In this document: piece by piece, positions 15,886 to 28,900 of the stretch | Layout: each line of letters starts with the position of its first letter | How positions within the stretch are numbered: the first letter of the stretch is position 1 | NCBI GenBank assembly: GCA_003952965.2 | Contig: CM025853.1 | Coordinates: forward strand, 27,061,572-27,125,571 | Origin: Morella rubra | Lineage: Eukaryota; Streptophyta; Magnoliopsida; Fagales; Myricaceae | DNA length: 64,000 bases | Direction of reading: 5' to 3' | The notes under the pieces: generated by a model | Told to the model about the DNA's origin: nothing | Databases searched by the model: none | Seen by the model: only the letters and a program-made list of their open reading frames with translations | Program-made: the position numbers and the translations under genes

Positions 15886-16476
15886 TGTACACCACCAAAA
15901 ACTCTACGAAACTGCAGAAATCATCTTACTTCTTGTGGAGGAAAACAAGTTGTGGTTACTTGCTTTTTAAGTCCTTCCAAGAAGTGCAAAGTGGCTAGGC
16001 ATGTGCAAGACCATTCCAGGAGGTTTCAAAATCAAATAAAAGCATACCCACATCGATAGAGGATGTCTCAGCAGGCAAATGATTCGGTTGAGACAGCACA
16101 GAGCCATCTGAAACCACTGGAACTGACTGGTTTTCCAAAAGCCAGTTCTCAAATTCTAAGTCCACTGAACTGAGATTTAGGTTTCCAGCGTACTCACAAT
16201 TAGCCTCCTTAACAGGGGTTGGCTCACACAGAGATCCTGTGCTTTCAAGTTGACTGGGATTTGCAGTTTCAACATACTTTTCATTACTTTCACTGAGAGA
16301 AGCACTTGCCATCTGTGAATTACACTCCTCTACGGGATGCAGCTCATGTGTAGATCCTCCACTTTGAACTTGAGAATTTTCAATTGGAAGTTGTTGAACT
16401 ACTTTGACAATAATTAAAAGGCAAATCACTAGAGGAAGTCAAAAAAACCAGGGTCAGGTACAGACTTGGAATTTGA
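15886..16476 (-). pseudogene. Tandem duplicate of the 3' end of the RIN13 last exon (frame-disrupted)
   Basis: This segment is an almost exact copy of 16477-17063, which holds the last ~150 codons and the start of the 3' UTR of the RIN13 gene. Start-to-start offset is 591 bases. It keeps the terminal stop at 15995, but relative to the functional copy it has small insertions near 16398 (1 base), 16429 (2 bases) and 16461 (2 bases), so the upstream part is out of frame. It lies downstream of the real stop codon and would be 3' UTR or non-transcribed. It may be a real tandem duplication or an assembly artefact from two haplotypes. Confidence 0.85.
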
Positions 16477-17063
16477 TGTACACCACCAAAAACTCTACGA
16501 AACTGCAGAAATCATCTTACTTCTTGTGGAGGAAAACAAGTTGTGGTTACTTGCTTTTTAAGTCCTTCCAAGAAGTGCAAAGTGGCTAGGCATGTGCAAG
16601 ACCATTCCAGGAGGTTTCAAAATCAAATAAAAGCATACCCACATCGATAGAGGATGTCTCAGCAGGCAAATGATTCGGTTGAGACAGCACAGAGCCATCT
16701 GAAACCACTGGAACTGACTGGTTTTCCAAAAGCCAGTTCTCAAATTCTAAGTCCACTGAACTGAGATTTAGGTTTCCAGCGTACTCACAATTAGCCTCCT
16801 TAACAGGGGTTGGCTCACACAGAGATCCTGTGCTTTCAAGTTGACTGGGATTTGCAGTTTCAACATACTTTTCATTACTTTCACTGAGAGAAGCACTTGC
16901 CATCTGTGAATTACACTCCTCTACGGGATGCAGCTCATGTGTAGATCCTCCACTTTGAACTTGAGAATTTTCAATTGGAAGTTGTTGATTACTTTGACAA
17001 TAATTAAAAGGCAAATCACAGAGGAAGTCAAAAAAACCAGGGTCAGGTAGACTTGGAATTTGA
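16477..17063. repeat. Second unit of the ~590-bp RIN13 tandem duplication
   Basis: This unit is continuous with the rest of RIN13 exon 3 and keeps the open frame to the stop at 16586. Left and right junctions are near 16476/16477 (TTGA before TGTACACC) and about 17063. The two units look nearly identical apart from three small indels at the far end of the other copy. Confidence 0.85.
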
Positions 17064-20000
17064 TTCCCGTCCTCACAGATACTTTGGCTGGCATTTACAC
17101 CCTGGTTTCCATTCTGATAAATATCTGGGCTAGCATTATGACTTTGATACCCCTGACCATTGTTTGTTCGACCAAGAACAATAGGCTGACTGCTTATTTG
17201 CTGTTGGGCAGTTTCTGCAGTACTAACAAAGCTACCCAAGTTGGGCTGGGAAAAGTCCTGAGGGCTCGATGACTCTGAAGTTACGCCAGGGCAACCATTT
17301 TGCCATCTAAAAAGATTTCTGTCATTTGTCAATGCTGTTGGAGTATCATTTCGGGTATATTGTGCAGCATGGGCACAGTTCACTTTCACTGATGAACCAT
17401 ATGCAGAAGGACGCGTAGGCAGCACACCCCTAACAGTTCCTGTCCGTTTAAACATTGTATGGGCAGGGACAATTGCGGGACCCGAATTCCCAATGCTGAC
17501 AACTTGGTCCCTTTGGAAGGCATTATGACGTATACCATGCAAATGCTGTGAAACCGAGCGATGGCTGAATCTGTTTTTGGCGAAAGCAGATGCTGAGTGT
17601 TGACTTCTACCTTGGCTTATGTTATTTGAAGCATTATAATTGGTCACAGTGGAGCAAGGACGGATTATGTTGGACCTAATAACCTGACTCTGCAGCGTGG
17701 GGTTGGGCACTAATCGGGTTCTGTCCAGTGTTTGAGACTGTGTAAGTTGAGGACGTGCCATAGACAGATAAGCATCAGGAGACTTGATAGCTGGTAAAGA
17801 AGCACTTTTCCCAAGCTTGCTAGTTTTCCGCTGAGTTTTCCAAAAATCATCTTTATCAGTAGCATGACAATGGTCAATACTGGAGATGCCCGTGACCCAA
17901 TGTAGACAGGGCGCAAGAGATTCACAGACATAGCAGTGGCACTGCATTCCAGCATGGAAATCTGAGTGGCAGGACATTAACATAGGAATACACTAGGTAA
18001 ATTTCTAGGTGCCATAGCTAAAAATAGCTTACCTGGTCACAGTGCTTATCATGGGGTGTAGAATGGAAAGGATATTGGACACAAAGATGACGTGGATGAG
18101 GGTAGTCTCTGCATGCGATCTGCAAGACAAGGAAATAAAATATAGTTGGCAAACATGGTGGCTACCTTTTCCCTTGTAGATAATAGAGAGATGGACAATA
18201 TGCAGTAACAAGGTCATAGGCATGCAGAAGGAAAAAAAAAGGCTTTTACAAGATTAACGATAACATGGAGCAACAAAAAGGTGTTCCCAATAACATCTAA
18301 GCCTTCATAAATATCCCTAATCTCATTATTTATCAGGTCTCAGGCATACATGTTAGTAAATCATCCAATGGCAGTAAGACGAACATCGTAATTAGGTAGT
18401 TGCTATCAGTGAAACAACATAGAAGATGGAAATACCTATCCCTCCAGTGAATGGCTGAACATCCTCTCTCTCTATGATTTCTTCCATGACCTCAGTTTAA
18501 ATTTCTGTCCATTACCAGACCTTAATAAACCAAGTTCAGCAGTTTCAATGGTGACAGCTAAGTGGTTGGTCCAAGGTCCATGTCTCTTAGACATCTCAAC
18601 CTCCACAGGACAATTACAGTCCCGCAAGAATTTGCCATGAGCCAATACTAGGCATCTTGATATATCCATCCCAATTAAAAGTCAGTTATCTAACAATTGC
18701 AAGAAGCCCAGAGCAGGAAATGTGCCCCTTTCTGCCGAAAGATCACACCACATAGATTTCCAAAGGTATATTAGTGTACCTACCCATCCAAGCTGGCAGA
18801 GGTTATAAAAGCAATCTATGCTTGTCTACCTGGCTAGTCATTCCACAAAGTAGGAACCGACCAATAGAACATCAACTATTAAAATGAAGCACCACCCACA
18901 ATGATGCTTAGTATATCAGTGGATGGAGCTATGCCAGTCATACCGCTGTTTTGAACACTAGACAACAGTACACTCTGACAGCAGTAGCACAAAAGCACAA
19001 CACACCAAACTGAATTTCCAATTCAACATTGATATCCAGACACAGAGCAATAGAGAACAGTATTTAATTCCTCGATGAGAAAACAAGCATGTACTTTTTT
19101 AAAAGCATCTCGCTGTTGAAGAAAAAAGAGTGCAGCTTAACAATTATCATGGCACATTACAACCTTAAGATAAATCCAGCTCCAACCTACCATTTTCATA
19201 GCTCAATTCAAAGAGGTTAGTAGTCTAAATGATGTGCATGCATGCTAAGTAGTTAGTTTGACCCACTTGCTCTTGTTGTTCAGTCTAGTTGGCATTGAGT
19301 TTGGCAAGTTGAGATAACTTTTAAACCAAGTTGAACTAGATTTTTTGAGATTTTCCAGCCTGCCAGGATCTTGGGCAAAGTATCCTATGTAATACTCCTA
19401 AGAAGGATAAGAGCAGCTGCTCTACTTCCCCCCTATCAAAATCAAAAGAACCTCATTGGTTGTTTTTCATTTTTCAGTCTAAAAAAGGCAATACACCCGT
19501 TACATGTTTTTCGTTTATATTTCCATCAGATTCCTAGCAACCAGTTAAAGCACATACTCCACGATGAAACTAATCCAAGTTCCCCATAGCCGAAAGAGAG
19601 AGTTTGCTGTATCCGTCCACTCCAGGTCAAATATAAACTACAACTTTTGTCACTGAATTAAGGCCGATTAAACTAAATTTTTCCCTACCAGCAGTAAATC
19701 CTAAGAACCCAGACGAGGTACATACTGTTCCACAAGAAAGTTCTATACTACGTAATTGCAAAGATAATCCAATTCGTGTAATTACCTGCCCCTTCTCCCC
19801 AACTACAAGCAACTCATCTGACCCGCCCACCTCGTCGCCCACCAGCGCGACCGGTTTATCCGGGTCAGCCTCCAAAACTATGCAATCATCGTCCGCATCC
19901 CTCACCGTCAATTTCGAAGACTTTGACTTTGGCTTGGCGTTAATGACCTCCCCCACCACCACGACCTCATCGGAATCACTATCAGGTTCTTTATCATCCG

Positions 20001-20121
20001 CGTCCAAGAGCTCCGATAACCAGGCAAAGTCATCGCCACCACCGTCTAGGGGGGCGCCCACAAGCCCCCCACCCGGCTCGTCGTCCGAGCTTATGTCCAA
20101 TATCAGGGGCGCCGAAGCCAT
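16586..20121 (-). CDS. RIN13: RPM1-interacting protein 13 (RIN13) homologue
   Basis: Arabidopsis RIN13 is a nuclear protein that interacts with the immune receptor RPM1 and promotes RPM1-mediated resistance; its biochemical activity is not known. Three exons, 20121-19786, 18119-18033 and 17941-16586, join in frame to 592 residues. Exon 1 encodes an acidic N-terminus with ILDISSDDE (a SUMO-interaction-like hydrophobic/acidic stretch), a DSDSDEVVVVGE segment and a basic KPKSKSSK. Residues about 113-175 form the conserved Cys/His block: IACRDYPHPRHLC, HCDQCHCYVC, APCLHWVTG and IDHCHATDKDDFWK, likely a metal-binding fold (inference). The remainder is Ser/Gln/Asn-rich and probably disordered, ending FDFETSWNGLAHA. 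A start in the 20119-20121 ATG matches homologues. Intron 1 is 1.67 kb. The 3' end is tandemly duplicated just downstream. The gene is divergent from the DENN gene. Confidence 0.9.
18120..19785 (-). other. RIN13 intron 1 (no recognised content)
   Basis: The 1.67-kb intron joins exon 1 (ending GEKGQ) to exon 2 (starting IACRD) in phase 0. It contains a 65-codon open frame at 18472-18669 (minus) that has no recognised similarity and would interrupt a conserved junction, so it is not called as an exon. No repeat was identified. Confidence 0.5.
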
Positions 20122-20467
20122 TGAATTTTTTTTTTTCCAAAGAGTTCACGACCTAGGGTTTCCCAAAAATAATCGGATTCCTCATGCGCTTTCTCGGGTG
20201 GACGAAGATTTTCAAGGAAAATTTCAAGGGACCGAAAACAATAACCATGAAAGTGAAAATTTGGTCACGAAAATGTGAAAAAGCTCTAGTCTTGCAGGAC
20301 TTTGAGGCCGCTATGGTGAAAAAATCTCGGTGTTTTTACGACTGACTGAGTGGGAGCCAAAAAAAGAAACCAGAAACACTCGTATAATTCATGCAGGTAA
20401 GGGACGGTGATGGAATTTGAGAAGAAGCCGAGGGTATGTTTAGGAATAAGGAAGGCTGTGTCTGCTG

Positions 20468-20473
20468 CACGTG
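20468..20473. promoter_or_regulatory. G-box CACGTG upstream of RIN13
   Basis: A CACGTG palindrome, the core G-box bound by plant bZIP and bHLH factors, sits about 350 bases upstream of the RIN13 start codon. A six-base site can occur by chance, so function is only a possibility. Confidence 0.3.
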
Positions 20474-22340
20474 ACCAGAGGGAGAGAGAACTCAGAATTG
20501 AAAAGGAATTCGGAACGCCGGTCCGAACGTGGTTGTTAAGGTTGGGACGCCAAGTCTATGCCCTCAGTACACCACACGCAGAGATGAAAACTGATTTTTT
20601 ATGTTTTTTCCGAAGCATGAAACCGGTGCGGTGGACCTCACTTGGGCCTTTAGCGTGTATGAATGGGCCCGCGGCTTCCACAAACAGTCATGAGGGAAGA
20701 GGATGGGCTGGCCCAGCAGGTAATTGTGTAAGAGGCCAAAAATTGTGTCTGGTGTATTGGGCTTGGGCCACAATATGGATGCAATTTCAGATCTCTCTCT
20801 CGCTAGAAGGTCATGTCAAAAATTATTACTTCAATAAGGCTTTTAGAAGCTAAATTCTGAAATTGACTAACAGATAGATTATAATATAATTCTTTTTTAG
20901 ATAAATAATTTCGAATAATTTTTTTGACCACCAGATAGATTATAATATAAATTAAAGATTAAAAAAAAAAAAAAGCATACATCTTTCCTTCACTCCCCCA
21001 CATTGGTGCATTAGAGCATAGTATTTGGTATGAGTTCAATTCCATATCTATCAAGTACGAGGTCCAGTAGAGGATTGAAATCATCTGCAATGCTCTATCT
21101 TAATTGTGCGTAGAATTTAAAAAAAAATAAATATAATAGGTGAATCTCATTATATAATTTATGTTATCTAAAATTTTCTATGAATCGATATAAACAATAT
21201 TAATAGTGTAAGGTTTATATTCTGTCCATCTTTATCCAAATTCTACCTATAATTTAAACATAATTGCAGATGATCGTGACCTGGACAGAGATATGTCTGA
21301 TTTTGGATGATATGGTGGGCCCACCCATCAGACGTCTCAATTGTTAGACAACCCCATAAACTATCCAATTCTGCAGCTTTTGTGCTGGAATTGCACTACT
21401 TCTAACTCTAACCGATATGGCTTTTTCTGCAATGGACCTGCGTGGGATTGATTAGGACCCACTCCCACATTTTGACAAGTCTCGTGGACCCTCCATTTTT
21501 TTTTTCTGCCTGCGTTAGGCACCACGTCAACTTCAGCTATTGTTAGGAATTAGGAAGAAGGCAAAACTTTAAGCACGTCTTCAAATTTCCATTCCCTACT
21601 AAATCTGCGTATACGCAACTTCCATGTCGGCAGAATGTTGTAAATCAGTAGCAACGAATTTGAAAAATCTTCCTTTGGCAGTAAAATTTTTTCAGTTTGA
21701 ATGTCTGAATTCATGTCGTGACTTAATTGATAGTTGAGATAAATATTGATTCGAGTATTTAAAATTTATCGTCAACATTCTCAGTTCGATTTTTTTATTC
21801 TTAATTGGATTAAAAGAAAGTCGATGAGAGAATTGGTATATAAGTAATTTTTTACATCTTTCTAAACATAAAAAACTAAAAGAAAGACACTCAAGTTCAA
21901 AAAGTAAGTTTATGTGTTCGGATAATAAAAGGATATTAATTTATTAGTATACGTGCAGAAATTATTAATTTATATTAGTATTTGAATATATTCGATTTAT
22001 AAATTCTAGAATTTATGTGTATCTTAAAATACAAACCAAAACGAATATCTTCTAAAAATTTAGATACTAATTTATCTTATTTTTTCGCACGAGTTAGGTT
22101 AAACTTCACGACCAATCTTTCTAAACATCTATTTATCTTATTATTCGTACGAATTTTGTTTAATGTCACTATAAATCTTAAGAATACTAATCTACTACTA
22201 ATCTTTTATTTAAATTGCGAATTTTTATATAAATAGTTGTTTAAATTCTTAAATATACGCCTAACCCATACTGCGGGTTGCCACTTGTGCTGAGGCATGG
22301 GTTAAAAATTCAGATCACTTGCAAGGTGACCGAATTGCAA

Positions 22341-22463
22341 TGTAATTCTGTGAGAGAGAGCGATGGATTCCAACTGTGACCCACACCTGTCTGGATAATA
22401 AAAGTATTTTCCGGACAAATGTGGGTCACAGTCGGAATCCACCGCTCTCTTTCACAAATTACA
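22341..22463. repeat. Foldback element with ~53-bp arms (MITE- or MIR-like hairpin)
   Basis: The left arm 22341-22395 and right arm 22411-22463 are near-perfect reverse complements over about 53 bases, with one gap and about six mismatches, separated by a ~15-base loop. Shared arm motifs include GAGAGCG, TGGATTCC and ACTGTGACCCACA. In a minus-strand transcript four of the mismatches become G-U pairs, so that strand folds better. No clear target-site duplication was found. It could be a small non-autonomous transposon or a hairpin RNA source. Confidence 0.7.
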
Positions 22464-22802
22464 GAGGATGGTGATCCGGGTTAAAGCAAGTTCATTTTCT
22501 GTGGAAGAATCTCTATAGACCATAGTAGAGCTGCTGCGAACAGTCTGCAAATTCGGCCCAGAAAGACTCAAGTCAACGTTTGAATCAAACGAAGAGGAGG
22601 AACACTTCCCGATAAGTGGACGGCGAGCAGCATGTGCGACCTCGGCGTAATTCCCGCAGTCAATGTTATGCTCAGAAGAAAAAGAAAAAGAAACAGAAAA
22701 CAGCAAAGAAAAAGAAAAAAACGCGATGCCCAAAGATTCAGCGCTTCGACACACCACTTTGAAGAGCGTTTCAACACGCATTTGAAATGTGATGTCCGCC
22801 AT
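22452..22802 (-). other. Unrecognised 116-codon open frame next to the foldback
   Basis: The frame begins MADITFQMRVETLF, has a Ser/Phe-rich middle and ends ...ALTRITILCNL with its stop inside the right arm of the foldback. A preceding open piece with RIVKLLHRSADSR lies in another frame at 22811-23005. I recognise no family. It may be a gene fragment carried beside or within a transposon, or chance. No splice context or promoter supports expression. Confidence 0.2.
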
Positions 22803-25309
22803 GAACTTCTTTATCGGTTTGAATATGTGCAGATTGTATCGGATCTTCCGGCCCTGCGCTTAGATGATGTTGCACGACTGTCAGCAGATCTGTGTAAAAG
22901 CTTGACGATTCGGTGCCAAAGGTAAAGTTCCAACAGTTCAAAATTATGTGGTTGCAACAGCCCCTTACCTAAAATATATATATCTATATATATATATATA
23001 TACACTTTAGCTACGCAACTTCAAAAATTAAATCTTTTAGGGATAAATGTAAGATAATAATTCGAATGGATCAATTGTCAAAGTAATAATTTGGATGATA
23101 TATTATGTGGTAGTTTAAGGTGATAAAACACAATTTTCTCAAAATAAAAAAATAAAAAAGACAAATATCAATAGTTTGTAATGGCTAATCTAGATATGTC
23201 TCTTTAATTATGTAACTCAAAATAAAAAAATGATATTTTAATAATCAAATTCATATATTAATTTTTTTTATAAGAAGTTTCAATTCATCAAATAGTATAT
23301 ATTTTTTTTTTTTGGATAATAAGATAAATTTAGATACTTATTTACATGTACTGAATTTGGATGGAACTGACTCTGTATTCACATGATTTGAGTTCAATAT
23401 CACTGTAAATTCCAAAGATACTTTTCATCCTTCATCTTCCATTCATCAACTAGTATCTTTGTTATTACAAAGAATATGACTCAAACTTTTAAGATAAACA
23501 AACTGTATGCATTGTGGTCAAGATCACAATTATCTCTACTTTGCAACTGTGACAAGAGAAAAAGACATTGTGTGGGCCTTACGACGTTCGATTCATAGAA
23601 TCAATTATACATGTATTACTAACTTGTATCTTATAGCATTAAATGTGTTATGTGTTTATCTTTCTAAATAGTCTAATTCGGACAGAAAAAAATTAGAGAG
23701 GATAGAGAAATTTATTGTTAATGCGGTACCAAAAACCTATTTAGAATCGAAAATATCAATAGTTATACCTACCTCGTCACGTGCATTTTGCATGGCGACG
23801 AAGGTCTTGTTCGATTGTCTTAAAGCGTGTGAGGGACGCGCCAAGTTTGAAAGTGAAATCCTTAATTTCTTCGCCAATTACGGTTCAAACCGCCATTACT
23901 GGTACCATAAATGCGGATCGAACGGTTCACGACTGGGGAAGTTGGACACGTTGAGATCATGCACATCAAAACTAAATGAGTGGAGCCCACAGCATTAACT
24001 GACTGGTGTATGGAAGTGCATGCGACACGTTGAAATTTCCAAGTCAAACGGCTTTATCGTTACCGGAAATTTATTAATATTCTTTTCTTTAAGTAAATTA
24101 ATTGTATCGTATATTCGATGTTCATAGAGATTCTTATAAAGATAAAAGACCCCCATGAAGTTTCAGATATAGCATTTGCCCCCCCATAAGAAAGTATAAT
24201 TTGCTAAACCCTCGGATTTCACCTTTTTTGACTTTTTTGCTTGTGTGGAAGAAATCATTGCGGATACGCGTGCAATGCCCCGTAATACACGAAAAGGGCT
24301 TTTTGCATCCACTGTATACAAGTTGGTGCACGAAATGCGTTGTAAATTAAATATTTAAGTAAAAGTATTTCAAATCTCGATGTTACATTCTTTTTTTATT
24401 ATATTGTGACAGCATAAATTATGGTATGAAACAAAATGGCAAAAGAAAAATAAACGAGGTATTGTTGTTGGGAGTGTTTTATTTGTGAACGGTGACGTTG
24501 GTCATTGCATAATTGATGATATGATAATCTATAATATTTTTGACCCACATTTATCAGTTTGGATTTTTGGATAAACTTCTTCTTTAGTATGTCATATGAA
24601 CATAAGATAAAATGTTTAAGATCCTGACTATGGGATGGAATTGAGAAGTGGTTAAAGTAGTAAATCGTTTTATTTTGTATTTTAGAATTAAATATACTTT
24701 ACACTTTTTTTTTATTATCACATTTTACTTATGAAATCTTTGTTACTCTTTATTTAAACCTCTATTCAATCTGAATGTTAAATTAGATGAAATCTTCTAT
24801 TATGTATTAAAAGAATCTTTAGTTTTTTTAGTGAGTCTCCACATAATTGTACCTGTAAAATTCAATATCATTTGATCTATTTAGCTTATATTCCGCACCC
24901 TTTTTGTTTTTTTTGACACATTTCAATTCTAAAATCCTTATTGTCTTCTTTCTGAACTTTTGTCAAATATGACTATTAAATTAGACAAAATTTTCGTGTC
25001 AAACAAAATTCTTAATTCTTTTAACGAAGGTCTCAACGTAATATTGTCTGCATAATTCGGTGTTATTTGGTCAAAATTTTAATATTCAGAAACGTTATAC
25101 GAATTAAGCTAAAATGGTAGGAAACTGATTTAACATGTAGCTAATTTTGTCAACTTACTTAAAAAAAAATAAAATGTCAACTACTCCTAGCCCAGGGTAT
25201 CCAATGAAATTTATCAGAAACTCGGGGAGGTGGCTGATATATCTGTTCTATTTCATTTTCCTACCCGAGTGGCCAAGTTGTCCATTCCACTGTCTTTGTA
25301 TAGTAATAG

Positions 25310-25440
25310 TATAGTTCGCTCACCGCCTCTCTTTCTCCCTCTCGCTCTCCGAGTCTCCTACAACCTCCTGTTCCCGTCGTGCGGGACCTTCCATTTTTAG
25401 CGACTTTTTTTTCTCTCTCCCCCGCCTGAGGAACAAGACG
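25310..25440 (+). promoter_or_regulatory. Probable core promoter / 5' leader of the DENN gene
   Basis: A pyrimidine-rich tract of CTCT and CCCTC motifs at about 25322-25370 and 25410-25425 resembles the Y-patch and 5' leader of plant genes. A good acceptor, TGTAATGCAG, ends at 25867, suggesting a leader intron between here and the exon carrying the ATG at 25930. The donor was not fixed. Confidence 0.45.
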
Positions 25441-25929
25441 TGGTACTGGATATTCGTCGATTTATTGCAAATATTTTGTTATACTCCCTTTGCTCTGTAT
25501 TCAAATTCTGCTATTCAATATCCTCATTCAATTCTTTTAATCTGAATTGTACGTCACTAATATTTCGTTTCAGTTATGTAGCATGGCATCTTCCACTTTA
25601 TGAAATATACGGAACCTTTTAATGCTTGATTTTGCTCTTGCAGTGCAAAGAGAGAAATTTCTGGATATCTGGAGCATATTTGAATATTTTATTGACTTGG
25701 ATATTCATGTAGTTAAGGATCATGACGAATCAAAAGTGAACCCATTTAAAGCTTGGTGTTATTTTTCATTTTGGTTCTGCTTAATTAGGTCGATATCTTG
25801 TAGGATCGGTCGAATTTCAATGAAAATATGTTGACATTAAGCTGGTTTCTGGGTTTGTGTAATGCAGTGGGGTGGAAGATGTGATATACTGGAGGAAGGA
25901 GGGTAGCAAGATGAGCTAAGCGTTCGAGA

Positions 25930-28900
25930 ATGGATACAAAAGAAGATGCCGAAGTGCAAGAGCAGCCTTCATCACCCATTTTGGTATTGCAGCATATATC
26001 AGGAGCGCTGCATAGTATGTACTCGGGTAATTCGAATGTCCCACCACCGGGGCTGGGGCAGGGACACAGACGCAGTCAAAGTGAAGTTGTGACTACAGCT
26101 CACGGACGTCATAATAGCTTTCAGAGATTGAAGAGTCATATGCAGAAAGCTTGGAAATGGGGTAGCAATTCACGTGTGGAAGATTACCAGCGGAGTTTCA
26201 ACCCTGAGGTCTTGGCGAACCAAAAACGCCAATGGTATCAGTTTCACACAAAATCTCCGGTATTCTATCTTAATTGTCCATTCTTATTCTACAATTCACT
26301 TGGTTCATATCTTCTTTGAGGTTGTGAAAATTTTCAATTGATTTTGTTTAGGAACACGAACTGTCAAACATATGCATTGGAACATGAATTATTAGTCATT
26401 TACGTAATGGTTTCCTGTGTTTTTAATAGATTATTTGCAACAAAAGTTGTTTTTGTCCATTGATTTATTATGGGGTTGGAGTTTGATCCCTACCATAATT
26501 CTGCTGTTCTTATTTTCTGCATGATGTTTAGTACCACAGATATTTTAGTAAGTTACAGTAGAGACACTGGTTTGGAATTATAGCTCCATATTTTTGGCCG
26601 AGGAGATGTTAAAGTAGTAAACATACTATGTCCTTCGGATATTCATATATGCCACAATGTGTGGACCTTGTGTAAATTTTATTCTTTGGGCTGTGTTTTA
26701 AGAGACCTTTCATGGAGAAGTAGAAATGTATACCTTAAGTTATTGTAATATGTGGTACTACATTTAAAATTCAAAACATCATAGCCCTAGTGATGGCATG
26801 TGCATATATGTCGAGTTATTTCTTAAGTGCTAAAATACAGACAAAAAATTGTAGAAGTTGAAATTTAACAACTGAGTGGCGTTTATTATCTGTGGTGGAA
26901 CACTTCTATGTATCTTCTCAAAAACATCTCTGCTGTGAATTTTCATTTTGATATTTTAATCAGTCTTAACATCCTTGTTTGGACGCTTTTGTGCTGGAAT
27001 GAATATATGGGAGACTTTATTTGGATGCTTCTTCTAATTCTAAGACTTGGACTTTGGAAAAATCTACTCAAGAGTTGTATCTGTTGCTTAATGGCTGCCT
27101 AAATTCTGTTTAGCTATTTTAGAAAGGGATACTAAGGTGGAAGAACGATATACAAGTATGAAAACTGTTAAGACTTTAAGCTTCACAAAAAGGAAAAGAG
27201 GGGGGTTGGGAGAGAATCTTTCTACATTAGAGTGAATAAAATGAATGAGGCCACTGGTTCTCTTTCTTGAAGATACGTGCTTCAATGTGTTTGCTCGTAG
27301 GTCTTATTGGTAGCTAATTGAGAAACCTTCTTGTCAATGAAAAATGCATTATCTGCCTAAAACACACTAACACCCTAGCCAAAGCAAAGGTTGCAAGCAT
27401 TGAGAATTTTTTTTTTCATTTTTATTTCTTGAAGGTGAAGCATTAAGAAGAATGAACATAACCTACACAATCTTGCTGGATGAGATTTCTACATTAATAG
27501 ATGAACCAGATATTCTTCACCTACTCAAGTGTGTGAGAAATACTTTGTTGCTTTGAACTGGAAATTTTTTGAACACGTGTGCTTTCTTTGTGCTTGGCTT
27601 TGGCATGCAACTTCCACAGGCAAACATAGTTTGAGTCTTGGAAAATGAATATTCATTCAGAAGTTATAATGGGAGTAGGTTATGGTTGTCTAGGTTTGTC
27701 TAAGCTACAATGGGAATTAAATTTGATGATGCCTTACCTCATTTTAGATATGATGAATGAGTTTGGAATTGGGGAGGATGAGATCAAAGTAATTTAAAGC
27801 CTGGTACTAATTTAAACCCAGATGAGGTTATTCATCTTTAGTTCGGGCACTGTTTTCCTTTGAAAGGGTATCTCATAATTGTTGTTCCCTCAAATATAGC
27901 CTTATTAACTCCTTTGTGATCATCAAAGTTTTGAGGCTTATAGAAATAGGTATTCGATAGGTCATCTTCTCCCTTGTTGGTGTTCCATGTGTTGGTGATA
28001 CTAGTGCTAGCTATTGGTGCAACCTATGGCTATGTTTGGTTAACATTTTTGGGTTTCAAACCAAAAATTTCATCCAAACACTAAAAGTTTTTCACTTTCC
28101 CAAATTTCATCTCGCCATTAATCATGATTTCTGTGACAAAAATACACAAAAACCAAAACAACCTTCACAAAAACTCAAAAACAACTCATCTCACCAAAAT
28201 TTTCCTCGTAAGGCATACCCCTTCACTTCCACAAACCCAAGAAAATATTTCAAAAAATTGTTTTTCCATGGGTCCCATGATTTTTTTTCAAACTTTGGTT
28301 GATCCAAAATGAAAATGCTTTTTTCTGTGTTCAGCCACGATTCTAGTTCCTTTTTACCATTGTTTCAAGTGAAAAAGGGAAAGGCGAAGTTGCTTCGGCT
28401 AGGAACGCTTCTGACCTAAGCTAGGCCATTCTATGGGTCGATTGACTTGCCAATGCTTCGTAGGAAAGAGGACTTGGATGAGGCTTTTCTAGGGCAGGGA
28501 GGGCCATGAGAGAGGTTTTCCTACTATCTGCTGCTAGAAGCAATCGGTAACAGAATTAGAGGAGCAGCCAAAGGGGCACTGAGTTGCATCTTAAAAGCAG
28601 TACAATCTGATCATCCCTTGCAGCATCTATAAGATACAGCAAGCAACAGCTACTGTAATGCTATTTATACATATATTTATCCATATTCAGTTCACTCAAA
28701 AGACACATTTTAAAAGAATTTCTTCATGATTACAGAAAACTGAAATATTTTCCTATCCACACAAAGCCTGTAGTTCAGTATATGTTTTTCCCTCTTCTCT
28801 GTCTTTGCTATTTCATGCATAGCATGCTTGTCTTACTGAAAATTATGATGAATAATTAAAGAGGGATGTCTAGGAGTGGTAGGAGCGGTAATGCCTTGAA

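Larger units (their letters stand above)
20500..25300. other. Gene-poor divergent intergenic region between RIN13 and DENN genes
   Basis: About 4.8 kb of AT-rich DNA without a supportable gene. It contains a TA dinucleotide repeat at about 22973-23003, a strong foldback at 22341-22463, and an open frame on the minus strand at 22452-22802 of unknown origin. Stretches at 20870-21250, 21700-22260 and 23000-25200 are AT-rich and show nothing I can name. Confidence 0.5.

Noticed and set aside
18472..18669. 65-codon frame in RIN13 intron 1 as an additional exon
   Set aside because: Exon 1 and exon 2 already join in phase at a conserved junction (GEKGQ to IACRD), and the frame shows no family similarity.
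23792..23998. 68-codon frame MATKVLFDCLKACEG...
   Set aside because: No family similarity recognised, no splice or promoter context, and an overlapping antisense frame of similar size exists.
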